Positions 38,268 through 46,996 of a DNA stretch of 53,077 nt are shown piece after piece. Numbering within the stretch: the stretch's first letter is position 1; every line of letters starts with the position of its first letter. Origin of the DNA: Tissierellia bacterium (GTDB lineage: Bacteria; Bacillota; Clostridia; Tissierellales; Peptoniphilaceae). The DNA lies in contig JAUNVD010000013.1 in the NCBI GenBank assembly GCA_030537855.1, positions 1 through 53,077 on the forward strand, written 5' to 3'. A model generated the notes under the pieces. It searched no databases. It saw only the letters and a list, made by a program, of their open reading frames with translations, and was not told the DNA's origin. Both the position numbers and the translations under genes were made by a program.

Positions 38268-39134
38268 ATGAATATCATAAAATCGTTTAATCGTACACTC
38301 GACTATCTCGAAACAGTCTTGGATGATACGATTGATGAAAAGAAGGTGGCATCCTTGTCCGGTTATTCTTACCCTATGTTCAGCCGCTTGTTTTCGATAT
38401 TGACGGAAACGACGCTTTCAGAATATTTAAGGGGCAGAAGACTAACAGAAGCTGCAATTATGTTAAGAGATACGGATGATAAAATCATTGACATTGCTTT
38501 GCGGTTCGGTTATGAATCGCCGGATTCCTTTGGCACAGCATTTAAGAAATTTCATGGATTTACACCTTCCGAAGTGAGAAACGGAAAACCAATGAAATTC
38601 GTTTCACGTGTAAAACTTGCATTGAGTGTAAAGGGAGGAAAGAGTATGAATGTACGCATACAAAAGAAAAAGGCATTTACCGTTGCCGGTGTCAATGAAC
38701 AGAATATTAATTCGTCACAATGTACCATTCTTTGGCAAAAACTTTTTGCCAAAGTTGATAAAGAAGAGTTGGCAAAACTTGGCGATGGGGCATGTGTCGG
38801 TGTCTGTCATGACATACTGGATCTAAAAACACATGATGTTTTAGAATCAAATACTATAAATTACATGGCGGGCTATATCGTTACGGATATTGAGAAAGCA
38901 AAGCGTCTTGGTTTGGATATTTTGCCAATCGAAGAAGCCGAATATGCAGTGGTTGAATTGAAAGGGAGCGTACCGGCATGTATTCATGAAGGTTGGAAAT
39001 ATGTGATGGAAGGATTCTTTCCGGAGCATGGTTATGTACACTCCGGCGGACCGGATTTTGAATACTATTTCGAAGGGGATAAGGCGCGTCCCGACTATAA
39101 AATGGAATTATGGATTCCAATCCGTAAGGGTTAA
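38268..39134 (+). CDS. AraC-family regulator with GyrI-like effector domain
   Basis: 288 residues. AraC helix-turn-helix pair in the first 110 (VASLSGYSYPMFSRLFSILT, then IALRFGYESPDSFGTAFKKF, then HGFTPSEVRNG). Residues 125-288 form a GyrI-like/SHS2 small-molecule-binding domain (WKYVMEGFFPEHGYVHSGGP is a typical stretch, then ELWIPIRKG). This architecture matches Rob-like and BmrR-like regulators that sense amphipathic drugs. GGAAGGAG lies upstream. It follows the ABC operon by 121 nt with its own promoter and terminator, and may control the transporters or itself. Confidence 0.9.
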   Translation: MNIIKSFNRTLDYLETVLDDTIDEKKVASLSGYSYPMFSRLFSILTETTLSEYLRGRRLTEAAIMLRDTDDKIIDIALRFGYESPDSFGTAFKKFHGFTPSEVRNGKPMKFVSRVKLALSVKGGKSMNVRIQKKKAFTVAGVNEQNINSSQCTILWQKLFAKVDKEELAKLGDGACVGVCHDILDLKTHDVLESNTINYMAGYIVTDIEKAKRLGLDILPIEEAEYAVVELKGSVPACIHEGWKYVMEGFFPEHGYVHSGGPDFEYYFEGDKARPDYKMELWIPIRKG

Positions 39135-39178
39135 ACGTGCCAATCCGATTCCGCGTTGTTCTAAAGGAGTGATACGGG

Positions 39179-39217
39179 AAGCACATGGCTGATGAACATT
39201 GGGTCATGTGCTTTTTT
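39179..39217 (+). terminator. Intrinsic terminator of the AraC-GyrI gene
   Basis: 9-bp stem (AAGCACATG with CATGTGCTT) over a 17-nt loop, followed by a T run. Confidence 0.7.
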
Positions 39218-39583
39218 CGTGCCGATGACAATCCGGTGCATTTTTTATCGAAAACGGTGATTTTAAAGCTTTGACAGACAGTCGCGGCCCTTAATCCGAT
39301 GCGTGGGGAGCATCGCACAAAGGATTGGGAAGATGTTTATATTTATTTGCAGATAAGAATACGTTGGCATATCATTAGCCGCGGTGGGTTCAGTTTTTAG
39401 GGTTAGTTGACTATGATACAATTTGTGGTAAATTATATAAAAAGATGTTGCCGGTAGAAAACAACATACACCGATATCAAGTAAGGCACTTGGTAGACAG
39501 GCCGCTGATACTTGAGGTGCTATTTTTATAGGACGGCAAATTTTAGTCTAGGTGTTTTTCATAACGTAGGAAGGAAGATATTT
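39218..39583 (+). other. Intergenic stretch with a possible flavodoxin promoter
   Basis: No gene. TTGACT at 39407-39412 with an AT-rich -10 region (TAAATT, 39429-39434) may be the promoter of the flavodoxin gene. The leader is about 140 nt long and contains partial inverted repeats around 39474-39530, but I do not recognise a riboswitch. Confidence 0.35.
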
Positions 39584-40099
39584 ATGAAGATTGCAGTAGT
39601 GTTTGACAGTAAATCGGGCAATACGGAAATGCTTGCAGAGGCTATTAAAGGCGAGATTGCCGCTGAAAAATTAGTTTATTTCGGAAAGCCGACAGAGGAT
39701 GTGGAAGCAGATTTATATTATGTGGGATCCTGTACGCAACGGGGAATGTGTACATCGAAAGTGGCTGATTTTTTGAAAAACCTGAAAAATAAAAAGGTTG
39801 CGTTCTTTGGTACGGCAGGTTATGGCGGTTCGGAATCGTATTATAAGACGTTAGCGAAGAGGTCTTTAGAACCGTTGGATGACAGCAACGAATTCTTAGG
39901 CTGGTTCTATTGCCAAGGGAAGATGCCCATGAGCGTGCGGGACCGATATGAAAAGATGATGACTGCACACCCTGAGGATAAGAAGTTGTATGTTTCTTTG
40001 GAGAACTTTGATGAAGCGTTGAGCCATCCCGATGAGGAGGATATTAAACGGGTCAAAGCGTGGGTGGCAGAATTGTCAGCTGATGGAGATAAGGAATAG
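39584..40099 (+). CDS. Flavodoxin family protein
   Basis: 171 residues. The FMN phosphate-binding loop is FDSKSGNTEML (residues 7-17), followed by LYYVGSCTQRGMCTSKVADF and KKVAFFGTAGYGGSESYYK, typical of small electron-transfer flavodoxins. I chose the ATG at 39584 behind AAGGAAG; the frame is open upstream to 39512, but those residues do not resemble the fold. A stand-alone gene. Some members of this family work with NADH:flavin-type reductases or in oxidative stress; its partner here is unknown. Confidence 0.85.
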   Translation: MKIAVVFDSKSGNTEMLAEAIKGEIAAEKLVYFGKPTEDVEADLYYVGSCTQRGMCTSKVADFLKNLKNKKVAFFGTAGYGGSESYYKTLAKRSLEPLDDSNEFLGWFYCQGKMPMSVRDRYEKMMTAHPEDKKLYVSLENFDEALSHPDEEDIKRVKAWVAELSADGDKE

Positions 40100-40278
40100 C
40101 AGGAAGGATATTCTGTTGAAACGGGTTGATCAATGGATGGAATATGGCGTAACGTACCTTCAAAACAGCGAGGTCACAATACTTTGGTATGAACATACGG
40201 CGTATAAGAGGATGGAGACAATATGGATTGCCGGACTGTTGACATGAGATGAATGGATGACTTAAAAGGAGAGACGGG

Positions 40279-40860
40279 ATGGATTTAAAAGCAGCAGAAC
40301 ATAAGGGGACTGTAACACTGGAGAGTGAAAGACTGATTTTAAGGCGGTTTACGATAGAAGATGCTGAGGCGTCTTTTCAGAATTGGGCCGGTGAGGCGGC
40401 CATAACAAAATTTTTACGCTGGGAACGACATCAATCGGTAGATGAAAGTAGCGCAATTATCGAGCAGTGGGCTTTGTCCTACAAGAAGAAGGATTTTTAC
40501 CAATGGGCCATCGTCTTGAAGGACTTGGATGAACCGATTGGTGCGATTTCCGTTGTCGGGAAGAATGATAAAGTAAACAGCGTGCATATAGGCTACTGTA
40601 TCGGCAGTCGCTGGTGGAATAAAGGGTATGTCACGGAAGCTTTTAAAACCGTTATCGCCTTTCTTTTCGATGTGGTTCATGTGAACCGGATTGAATCGCA
40701 ACATGATCCGGTGAATGTCGCGTCCGGTCGGGTGATGGAAAAATGTGGTCTTACTTATGAAGGGACAATGCGACAGGCGGACTGGAGTAATAGGGGCATT
40801 GTAGATGCTCGAATGTACGGCATTCTAGCGGCTGATTATGTCAAAACAAATGGTCAATAG
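40279..40860 (+). CDS. GNAT-family N-acetyltransferase (RimJ/RimL type)
   Basis: 193 residues. Begins with the usual LESERLILRRFTIEDAE, has the acetyl-CoA site at SRWWNKGYVTEAFKTVIAFL (about 110-130), and then VNVASGRVMEKCGLTYEGTM. Such enzymes acetylate the N-terminus of ribosomal proteins, other amines or small molecules; the substrate cannot be told. An AAGGAGAG site lies before ATG at 40279. Two stem-loop terminators follow. Confidence 0.88.
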   Translation: MDLKAAEHKGTVTLESERLILRRFTIEDAEASFQNWAGEAAITKFLRWERHQSVDESSAIIEQWALSYKKKDFYQWAIVLKDLDEPIGAISVVGKNDKVNSVHIGYCIGSRWWNKGYVTEAFKTVIAFLFDVVHVNRIESQHDPVNVASGRVMEKCGLTYEGTMRQADWSNRGIVDARMYGILAADYVKTNGQ

Positions 40861-40917
40861 CGGCGATTTGAATTATGGAGAGACCTTCATTTGATTGAAC
40901 GATGAAAGCCGAACGGC

Positions 40918-40942
40918 ACCGCTGAGCGGTTGTTTCTTTTTG
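40918..40942 (+). terminator. Short terminator after the acetyltransferase gene
   Basis: 5-bp GC stem (ACCGC with GCGGT) followed by TGTTTCTTTTT. Short, moderately convincing. Confidence 0.45.
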
Positions 40943-40980
40943 GGGCAGTGTGTATAACCGATAGAATATATGAAGTGTAG

Positions 40981-41008
40981 AAACCGACGGATTGTATCCG
41001 TCGGTTTT
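40981..41008 (+). terminator. Stem-loop, second terminator after the acetyltransferase gene
   Basis: An 11-bp perfect stem (AACCGACGGAT with its complement) and 3-nt loop, followed by TTTTG. Confidence 0.6.
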
Positions 41009-41242
41009 GTCGTAAGAAGTAGAAGCAGCAAGAGGTGTTGTGGAGATATATCTGAAAGTGAAGGACGACGTGGGTGCGTAAAAGAATTCAAGGTCGAGTG
41101 ACCGCGAAACATGGATGGTACCGTTGTATGAGGCGGGCGTAAGGCGCTTGATGGATTGTTCTTGGGATGCTACCGTGGGAGGCGGGAGATGATGAGGAAT
41201 CAAGGGTAAAATCAAATTTGCATATATGCAGGCACTGTATCA

Positions 41243-41279
41243 GATAATTATTGACAACGAACAAACCTTGTAGTATAAA
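41243..41279 (+). promoter_or_regulatory. Promoter of the Shr-like surface protein with a Fur-box-like site
   Basis: TTGACA (41251-41256), a 17-nt gap, and TATAAA (41274-41279), 45 nt before the start. Over the -35 box lies GATAAT-T-ATTGAC (41243-41255), two mismatches from a Fur-type 6-1-6 element. Iron regulation would suit a heme-binding protein; the Fur assignment is inferred. Confidence 0.55.
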
Positions 41280-41324
41280 AAGGAAGTAAGATTACTAATA
41301 CCTAACTTATAGAAAGAGGTTTCT

Positions 41325-44300
41325 ATGAAACAAAGACACAAGAAGATGCGATTGATTGCCCGAATGATGGCGTTTCTATTGCTTTTAACCGGCGTATTTC
41401 CCTATATGACGGCGGTTGCGAAAGCGGAGGATACGCCGATAAAACGGACGACAACGTATGCAGATGTAACCATTGGTGAGCTGACAGTAACGGATAATGC
41501 GTTGAATTTCGTCATGTCGGCGGCGACGGATACGGCACTTTCAGATATGATGAAGGAAGACGCCGAACCGAAAATTGTCGGCTATTATATTAACGGTCAG
41601 CTCTTTCCCAATCGACCGGCCGGTCAGCCGCGAGATGATTTGTTCCTCGTAGAGAAGGAGATTCGGACCCAGCGTTCGGAGGCAAAGCAAGCCTTCTTGG
41701 CGGATAAGCCGAATGTATGTGGTTTGATTTTCTCCGATGGCACGGTTTTACAAAATATTGCGGAGACGGAGCAACCGTCCAATATCACGGACGAACAAAT
41801 CCGCGGCCTCTTGACGCCGGAAGCACCGGCAGACGAAGTGCCCCTTTTTGAGTTGAAGAATGCCGTTCTTCAGGATGGATATGGTTATTCGGAATTTTTA
41901 TTGGAGTTTACGGCAGATGACATATATTTCAATCCGGATTTCGAGAAGTTTAAGGCGGCCATCGACAGCTATAAGATTAACGGGGTCGAATTTAAGCCGA
42001 CGGACGAAAAGCCGTATTTCGAACTCGATTTCGATGGCTTACTTGCAGATGATTTAGATTTAATTGAGGCGGTCAATAAAAAGCAACCGCCCGAAGTAAT
42101 TATTACGCTGAAAGACGGTCGAGAGACCGCCTTGAATAAGGAAATCGTGGAAGAGGTAGAGACCGTTCCATTGACGGATGACCTGGCTGACGGAGAATAT
42201 ACCATCGGTTTCCGAGCCCTGCGCGCTGACGGAAAGCCCGGTTCCTCTATGTTGGAAGGCTTCTTTGACCGCAACATCCATCTTACGGTTGAAAACGGAA
42301 AGTATAAAATAGAAATGTTAAACCTGTTCTTTGCGGACGGTTTGTATGATTTTCGAATCAAAACGGCAGATGGGTTCCCAGAATCTCAAAAAATGGATTT
42401 CGGTGAGCCGAATAAGGACGGGAAGTATACTCAAGCCATCTTCACCCTACCGATAGATGATGTACAGAATAATCACGAAGGTCGTGTTTTAGTCGGCTAC
42501 ATGGGTTCCTCACCTGCCGATAAAGGGAAAATTGAAAGCTACACGCCGCTGACCATTCAGTTTAAGGGGGATGCCGTTGTCGGCTGGCAAGGGTATTACA
42601 ACCCGAAACAGATGGAGCGGAAACGGCAACAGTCTGCGGATGTACTGCGTCGTCGTTTGATTCAATCGGGTGTGGATAAGAACAATGATACCATCATCAC
42701 GCCGGATGAGTTGGCTTCCTTTGAAGGGATTATCGACATTAGCGGTACGAATGCGACGGAACGAATTTACAACATTGATTTACTGAAGGACATGGGCCCC
42801 GGTGTTAAGGCACTGCGTGCGGCCGGGAACAAGATTGAAGCACTGCCCGAAGGCCTCTTGGACAATGCCACGGGCATCACGGAGATTGATCTTCGCGGTA
42901 ACGAAATTCCGGAAATTCCGGAGCACTTCTTTGACAAGGCGACCGCCCTGGTCGACTTGCAGCTCAGTGCGAATCCCTTGGGACGTTTGCCGAAAGATAT
43001 GCTTACAAATAACGGGGCATTAAAGCGCTTGACATTGACGGATACGAAGCTGTCGGAAATTCCGGAAGGCTTCTTGAATGCACAATCTCAGTTGGAGAAG
43101 CTGCATTTGAGTGACAATAAGTTCGTCAACATGCCGGATTCATTGTTTGCAGCAACACCGGCATTGAAATGGCTTTATATTGATAATAATCAGCTGATAA
43201 AATTACCGACAAGCACGAAAGACTTGAAGCAGCTGGAGCGTCTCTATGCCTCCTTCAATCATCTGGAAACATTGCCGGAGGGTATGGAAAACTTAACGGC
43301 ACTGACGGAAGTTGTGCTGTCGGAGAATAATTTGAAAGAAATTCCGACGGCCATATTCACCGCTTTGGCGAAGAATACCTCGGACGATGTGCGGACATCC
43401 ATTAAGATTGACCGGAACAATTTGACGGCCATTCCTGCGGAAGAGATTATCGCAGCGGGCGGCATCAAGCGCATGGATGCGGCACTGAATTATTTGCCGG
43501 CGGAATTACCGTATACGGAAGAACAGTATAAGGCATTGGGTATCTTCCCGACGTCTCAGGCCGGTTATTTTCCGCAAAAAACGGAAGTAGCTCTTGATAT
43601 TAAGGCTGAAAACGGAGAAATCACCGTAAACCGGGATTTGGATATCTTGTCCACGACGTTCTGGTGGATTGGCGGTGACTTGAAGAGTTTGGGCGGCGAA
43701 GGTGTCAGTCAATCCCGAATAGCCTTTGATGCTTATGCGGCAAAGAAGATGACCAATGGAATCGCCGATTATATGCGGGAACGCAAGGGTTATACTTGGC
43801 GAATTGAAACAAAGGTGGAGCGCTTGACGCCGGATGGCGGCAGTGTGCCGGTTGCGTTCACGGAAGATACGGAAACGGAAGATGCAAAGACCTTTACCGC
43901 AACGGATAACAGAATGCAAGTCGGTGACGTTTATGAAGTAACAAAAACGATGATTCGTCAGCATGGTACCGGGGGCGAATACGAACCGATGTTCAGTGTG
44001 AAGGCTCGTACGACGGCACTGACGGCGGCAACCGGAGAGAAAAATGTACAACCCGTAGAAGGTAAGCTGATGAAAGCGGACGGCAGTGAGACGGAATCCA
44101 TGGCCGCGAAAGCATTGGTGAATCCGATTCAACGTGTGGAAACGGTCGGGGAAGATATGGTGGAATATGAAGTGTCCTTCCAAGGGATTGAACTCTTTAA
44201 TTTGACGGGACACCTCATCAAACTGTATCAGTATGATGACAATAACGTGATGACCGAAGTGCCGATTCTGAAAATGAAAGGCGGCTTCCCGGAGACGTTC

Positions 44301-45077
44301 TTGTTGAAGGCGGCGCCGGATAAGACACGGTTAAAGCTTCGTGTGCGCGTGGATGCGATGGAAGAGATTGCATCCAACAATGAGAACTATACGCCGGGTG
44401 ACGGCGAGCAGGATGTCTACCTGGATCTTCGGCTGCGTCCGGAAGAAGATGCCTATACGGCAACGGATGCGAATAACGGTGCAACAGTGACAGTGAAGAC
44501 GGCGGATATGGTTAATCCGGGCGTTGCGCATCCGGACGAATGGGTATTCCACTGCACGCCGGTGACGGATGCAGATACGGTAAAACGGATTGCTTCTAAG
44601 CCGGAACTGGCGAATAAGGAAGTTCTGCTCTATGAAATGCAACTGCTGCATAACGGCGAGCCGGTAGCATTTAAAAAGGCGAATGTACAGGTACCTTTGG
44701 CGAATACCTTCGCCAACCGAAAGGCAGATTTATACTATATTGATGATGCTGAAGCCTTGCAGAAGCTGTATGAAGTACAGATTGGAGCCGATGGCAAGGC
44801 GGCACTGGATGTTGAGCATTTCAGCTTATATGCACTGGTATTGGATAAAACGGTGCAACCGGAAGAACCGCCCAAACCGGAAGAGCCGGTGCAACCGGAA
44901 GATCCGGGAAAACCGGAAAACCCGACCAAGCCGATCGATTCGGACAACAATAACAACGTCACAAATCAAGGGGCCAAAGGGAAGATGCCGAATACGGCAG
45001 CTGCGGGCATGCAGCTTCTGGGACTCGGCTTCTGTCTAGCCATCATTCCTCTGACATTAAAATCTCGTCGGCGATAA
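41325..45077 (+). CDS. Shr-like cell-surface protein: HID-like repeats, NEAT, LRR, cell-wall signal
   Basis: 1250 residues. Signal peptide 1-34. Two HID-like repeats (about 40-170 and 175-280; GYYINGQLF and SYKINGVEF). NEAT-like domain at about 285-425 (LADGEYTIGFRAL, SSMLEGFFDRNIHLTVENGK, LYDFRIKTADG). Calcium EF-hand-like loop DKNNDTIITPDEL at about 450-462. Eight or so leucine-rich repeats at about 485-725. A second NEAT-like domain at about 930-1045 (YEVSFQGIELFNLTGHLIKL). A proline-rich spacer (about 1185-1215) precedes MPNTA, a hydrophobic helix and an RR end, a variant of the LPxTG sortase signal. The order recalls streptococcal Shr, which takes heme from hemoglobin, so heme capture is the likely role. 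Confidence 0.82.
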   Translation: MKQRHKKMRLIARMMAFLLLLTGVFPYMTAVAKAEDTPIKRTTTYADVTIGELTVTDNALNFVMSAATDTALSDMMKEDAEPKIVGYYINGQLFPNRPAGQPRDDLFLVEKEIRTQRSEAKQAFLADKPNVCGLIFSDGTVLQNIAETEQPSNITDEQIRGLLTPEAPADEVPLFELKNAVLQDGYGYSEFLLEFTADDIYFNPDFEKFKAAIDSYKINGVEFKPTDEKPYFELDFDGLLADDLDLIEAVNKKQPPEVIITLKDGRETALNKEIVEEVETVPLTDDLADGEYTIGFRALRADGKPGSSMLEGFFDRNIHLTVENGKYKIEMLNLFFADGLYDFRIKTADGFPESQKMDFGEPNKDGKYTQAIFTLPIDDVQNNHEGRVLVGYMGSSPADKGKIESYTPLTIQFKGDAVVGWQGYYNPKQMERKRQQSADVLRRRLIQSGVDKNNDTIITPDELASFEGIIDISGTNATERIYNIDLLKDMGPGVKALRAAGNKIEALPEGLLDNATGITEIDLRGNEIPEIPEHFFDKATALVDLQLSANPLGRLPKDMLTNNGALKRLTLTDTKLSEIPEGFLNAQSQLEKLHLSDNKFVNMPDSLFAATPALKWLYIDNNQLIKLPTSTKDLKQLERLYASFNHLETLPEGMENLTALTEVVLSENNLKEIPTAIFTALAKNTSDDVRTSIKIDRNNLTAIPAEEIIAAGGIKRMDAALNYLPAELPYTEEQYKALGIFPTSQAGYFPQKTEVALDIKAENGEITVNRDLDILSTTFWWIGGDLKSLGGEGVSQSRIAFDAYAAKKMTNGIADYMRERKGYTWRIETKVERLTPDGGSVPVAFTEDTETEDAKTFTATDNRMQVGDVYEVTKTMIRQHGTGGEYEPMFSVKARTTALTAATGEKNVQPVEGKLMKADGSETESMAAKALVNPIQRVETVGEDMVEYEVSFQGIELFNLTGHLIKLYQYDDNNVMTEVPILKMKGGFPETFLLKAAPDKTRLKLRVRVDAMEEIASNNENYTPGDGEQDVYLDLRLRPEEDAYTATDANNGATVTVKTADMVNPGVAHPDEWVFHCTPVTDADTVKRIASKPELANKEVLLYEMQLLHNGEPVAFKKANVQVPLANTFANRKADLYYIDDAEALQKLYEVQIGADGKAALDVEHFSLYALVLDKTVQPEEPPKPEEPVQPEDPGKPENPTKPIDSDNNNNVTNQGAKGKMPNTAAAGMQLLGLGFCLAIIPLTLKSRRR

Positions 45078-45083
45078 GTCGTC

Positions 45084-45123
45084 AGAAATATCCACAGCTT
45101 CTGCTGTGGATATTTCTTTTTTT
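45084..45123 (+). terminator. Intrinsic terminator of the surface-protein gene
   Basis: A perfect 15-bp stem (45084-45098 with 45103-45117), TTCT loop, then a run of T. Confidence 0.85.
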
Positions 45124-45335
45124 GTGAGGGTACGTATCATTATGAGTATTGATGTGAAAGAGGAAGTAAGTTATCATAGGCATAAGGTCAATACTAAAGC
45201 TTGATAGCAACGTAAGGGTGGTCGAGTACAAGACGTTTATCACTGTAGATAAGAAGTACCAGAATGGACATTTTACAGTATGCCATTTTGGTACGCTTTG
45301 ACCTCGGCATTTCATTCACGGTGGAGAGGAATACC

Positions 45336-45968
45336 ATGATTACATATGCAGACGTAGTTGCGCTTGATATCAAATCTATGAAGGCAATCTTGGCGGAATT
45401 TGTCGAGGGAGAGAAGGCCTGGGCAATCTTTTGTGACCATTATAAAGACCCCGACGGATATCCTATAGACGACAGCGGATTTAAAAGCAGGGCGGGCATT
45501 GATTGTTCGGTGGATGCCATCCTCTCCATCAACCGCATTTATGAACATGAAGGATTCAACGAGAATTTCATCAATACTTTCCGGTTCAGTAGGGAAAGAC
45601 CAATCATATTTTTCCCCAAGGAAAGGGGCGGTATCAACCAATCTCGATATCGCGTTTTCGGGGACCGAATTGACCACACGTTGTTCGACTTAAAGCGGTA
45701 TTTTGAAAAGAAGGATTGCAAACTCCGTGCGGCCTACACATTGCCGAAGACAAGAAAATGGTTGCAATCATTTGACGACTTTCCGGCTCTGGTTAAATGG
45801 CTACACATAGAAGGTATTTTTGTTGATGATGGGTATAACGTTTTTGACCTGTCACACAACGATGGCACTTGTATTGAAGACTATAGCATACACTATGCAA
45901 GGATGTGGTCGTCGGCATATTATGAACATGTAGTCGAAAGAATAGCGATGTATCGGAGGGGGCAGTAG
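45336..45968 (+). CDS. Protein of unknown function
   Basis: 210 residues, not recognised. Starts MITYADVVALDIKSMKAILA behind GAGAGGA; the frame is open upstream to 45264, but that part has no ribosome site. Soluble-looking, rich in aromatic and charged residues (HIEGIFVDDGYNVFDLSHND near 175-195). No signal peptide or membrane helix. It lies 47 nt before the alpha-CTD/sigma-4 gene, on the same strand, and could be in one operon with it. Confidence 0.6.
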   Translation: MITYADVVALDIKSMKAILAEFVEGEKAWAIFCDHYKDPDGYPIDDSGFKSRAGIDCSVDAILSINRIYEHEGFNENFINTFRFSRERPIIFFPKERGGINQSRYRVFGDRIDHTLFDLKRYFEKKDCKLRAAYTLPKTRKWLQSFDDFPALVKWLHIEGIFVDDGYNVFDLSHNDGTCIEDYSIHYARMWSSAYYEHVVERIAMYRRGQ

Positions 45969-46015
45969 AGAAATTATTTTGTGCCGTCAGCGTATCAGAT
46001 AGGAAAGAAGAAACT

Positions 46016-46987
46016 ATGAATAAAGAGCAGTCCATCAATGAATTGAATTTATCAGCGAGAACGCGAAATGCATTGACCAAGTACGGTATACTTACAGTTG
46101 GTCAATTCTTTGCACTATCCAGAAAAGAAGTGTACGAAATACCCGGTTTAGGGATGAAAAGTCGGCAAGAAATAGAACGTGTAAAGAACAACTCCCTGTC
46201 GATATTTTTTGAAGATGCATTCGAAGTGGAGACGCAGCGTAGTTTTGTATATCAAGGAGAAGAGTATGTCGATTTACCCATTGAGGAGTTGGGCTTTTCG
46301 AACCGTGTATATAACTGCTTGAGTAGAAGCAACATTTCATTTTTGTCTGAAGTGCTGGCGTTGTCGGATGAAGACTTTTTGGGAATGAAATCATTCGGTC
46401 GTCGTTCACAGCAGGAGATGCAACGATTCAAGGAAAATCTGAACCTGGTACGATACCCTAGAAGCAATGTAGAGAAAGAATCTTTTCTTATCGAGAACCG
46501 TAAGCAAATTATTCAACTGGGTCAAGCGTTGGAAATGTCCAATGCCGACATATCGATTGTTCTTTTGAAGATGCGAGAGTGTACTTTTACTTCATCGGCA
46601 GAGATATCCGAGCGTATGGACTACTTCTTTCATCTGGAAATCGTTCAAAAAGCATACGAAAAGCAAATAATAAAATCGATTGAACATACTGCTTTCGGGA
46701 TTAACCTGGAAGAAATCTTGATGTCTTTTCCTGAGCAGCTGCGACAAGAGAAATATTTCGAAGTACGGCTCAATCATTTACTGGAGGAGGACGCCATTGA
46801 CTTCATCTTTGATGATCGACTCATGGTCAACAGAGATAGTTTTTCCGTGGCAGGTGGCGGTATTCTACAGGCACGGATGTTTGATGTTTTAGACAAGAGA
46901 TTTCAGGGAATGACACTGGAGGAAATAGGTGCTGAATATGATGTATCGAGAGAGCGGATACGACAGATAGAGCGGAAGGCATTGTAG
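46016..46987 (+). CDS. Two RNA polymerase alpha-CTD-like domains plus sigma region 4 helix-turn-helix; N-terminal part
   Basis: 323 residues up to TAG at 46985. Domain 1 (about 3-55): LNLSARTRNALTKYGILTVG and IPGLGMKSRQEIERVK, as in the C-terminal domain of the RNA polymerase alpha subunit. Domain 2 (about 85-140): EELGFSNRVYNCLSRSNI and MKSFGRRSQQEMQRFKE, the same pattern again. Residues 298-323 (MTLEEIGAEYDVSRERIRQI) are the DNA-recognition helices of sigma-70 region 4. The next 595 codons are in the same frame after the stop, so the ancestor was probably one protein of about 920 residues. A promoter-binding or polymerase-binding role is inferred. AGGAAAGAAGAA lies upstream. Confidence 0.75.
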   Translation: MNKEQSINELNLSARTRNALTKYGILTVGQFFALSRKEVYEIPGLGMKSRQEIERVKNNSLSIFFEDAFEVETQRSFVYQGEEYVDLPIEELGFSNRVYNCLSRSNISFLSEVLALSDEDFLGMKSFGRRSQQEMQRFKENLNLVRYPRSNVEKESFLIENRKQIIQLGQALEMSNADISIVLLKMRECTFTSSAEISERMDYFFHLEIVQKAYEKQIIKSIEHTAFGINLEEILMSFPEQLRQEKYFEVRLNHLLEEDAIDFIFDDRLMVNRDSFSVAGGGILQARMFDVLDKRFQGMTLEEIGAEYDVSRERIRQIERKAL

Positions 46988-46996
46988 ACATTGAGT

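Larger units (their letters stand above)
40861..41242 (+). other. Intergenic stretch with two terminators
   Basis: No gene. Holds stem-loops at 40918-40942 and 40981-41005 and a 12-bp palindrome (TGCATATATGCA, 41219-41230) just upstream of the surface-protein promoter. Confidence 0.45.
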
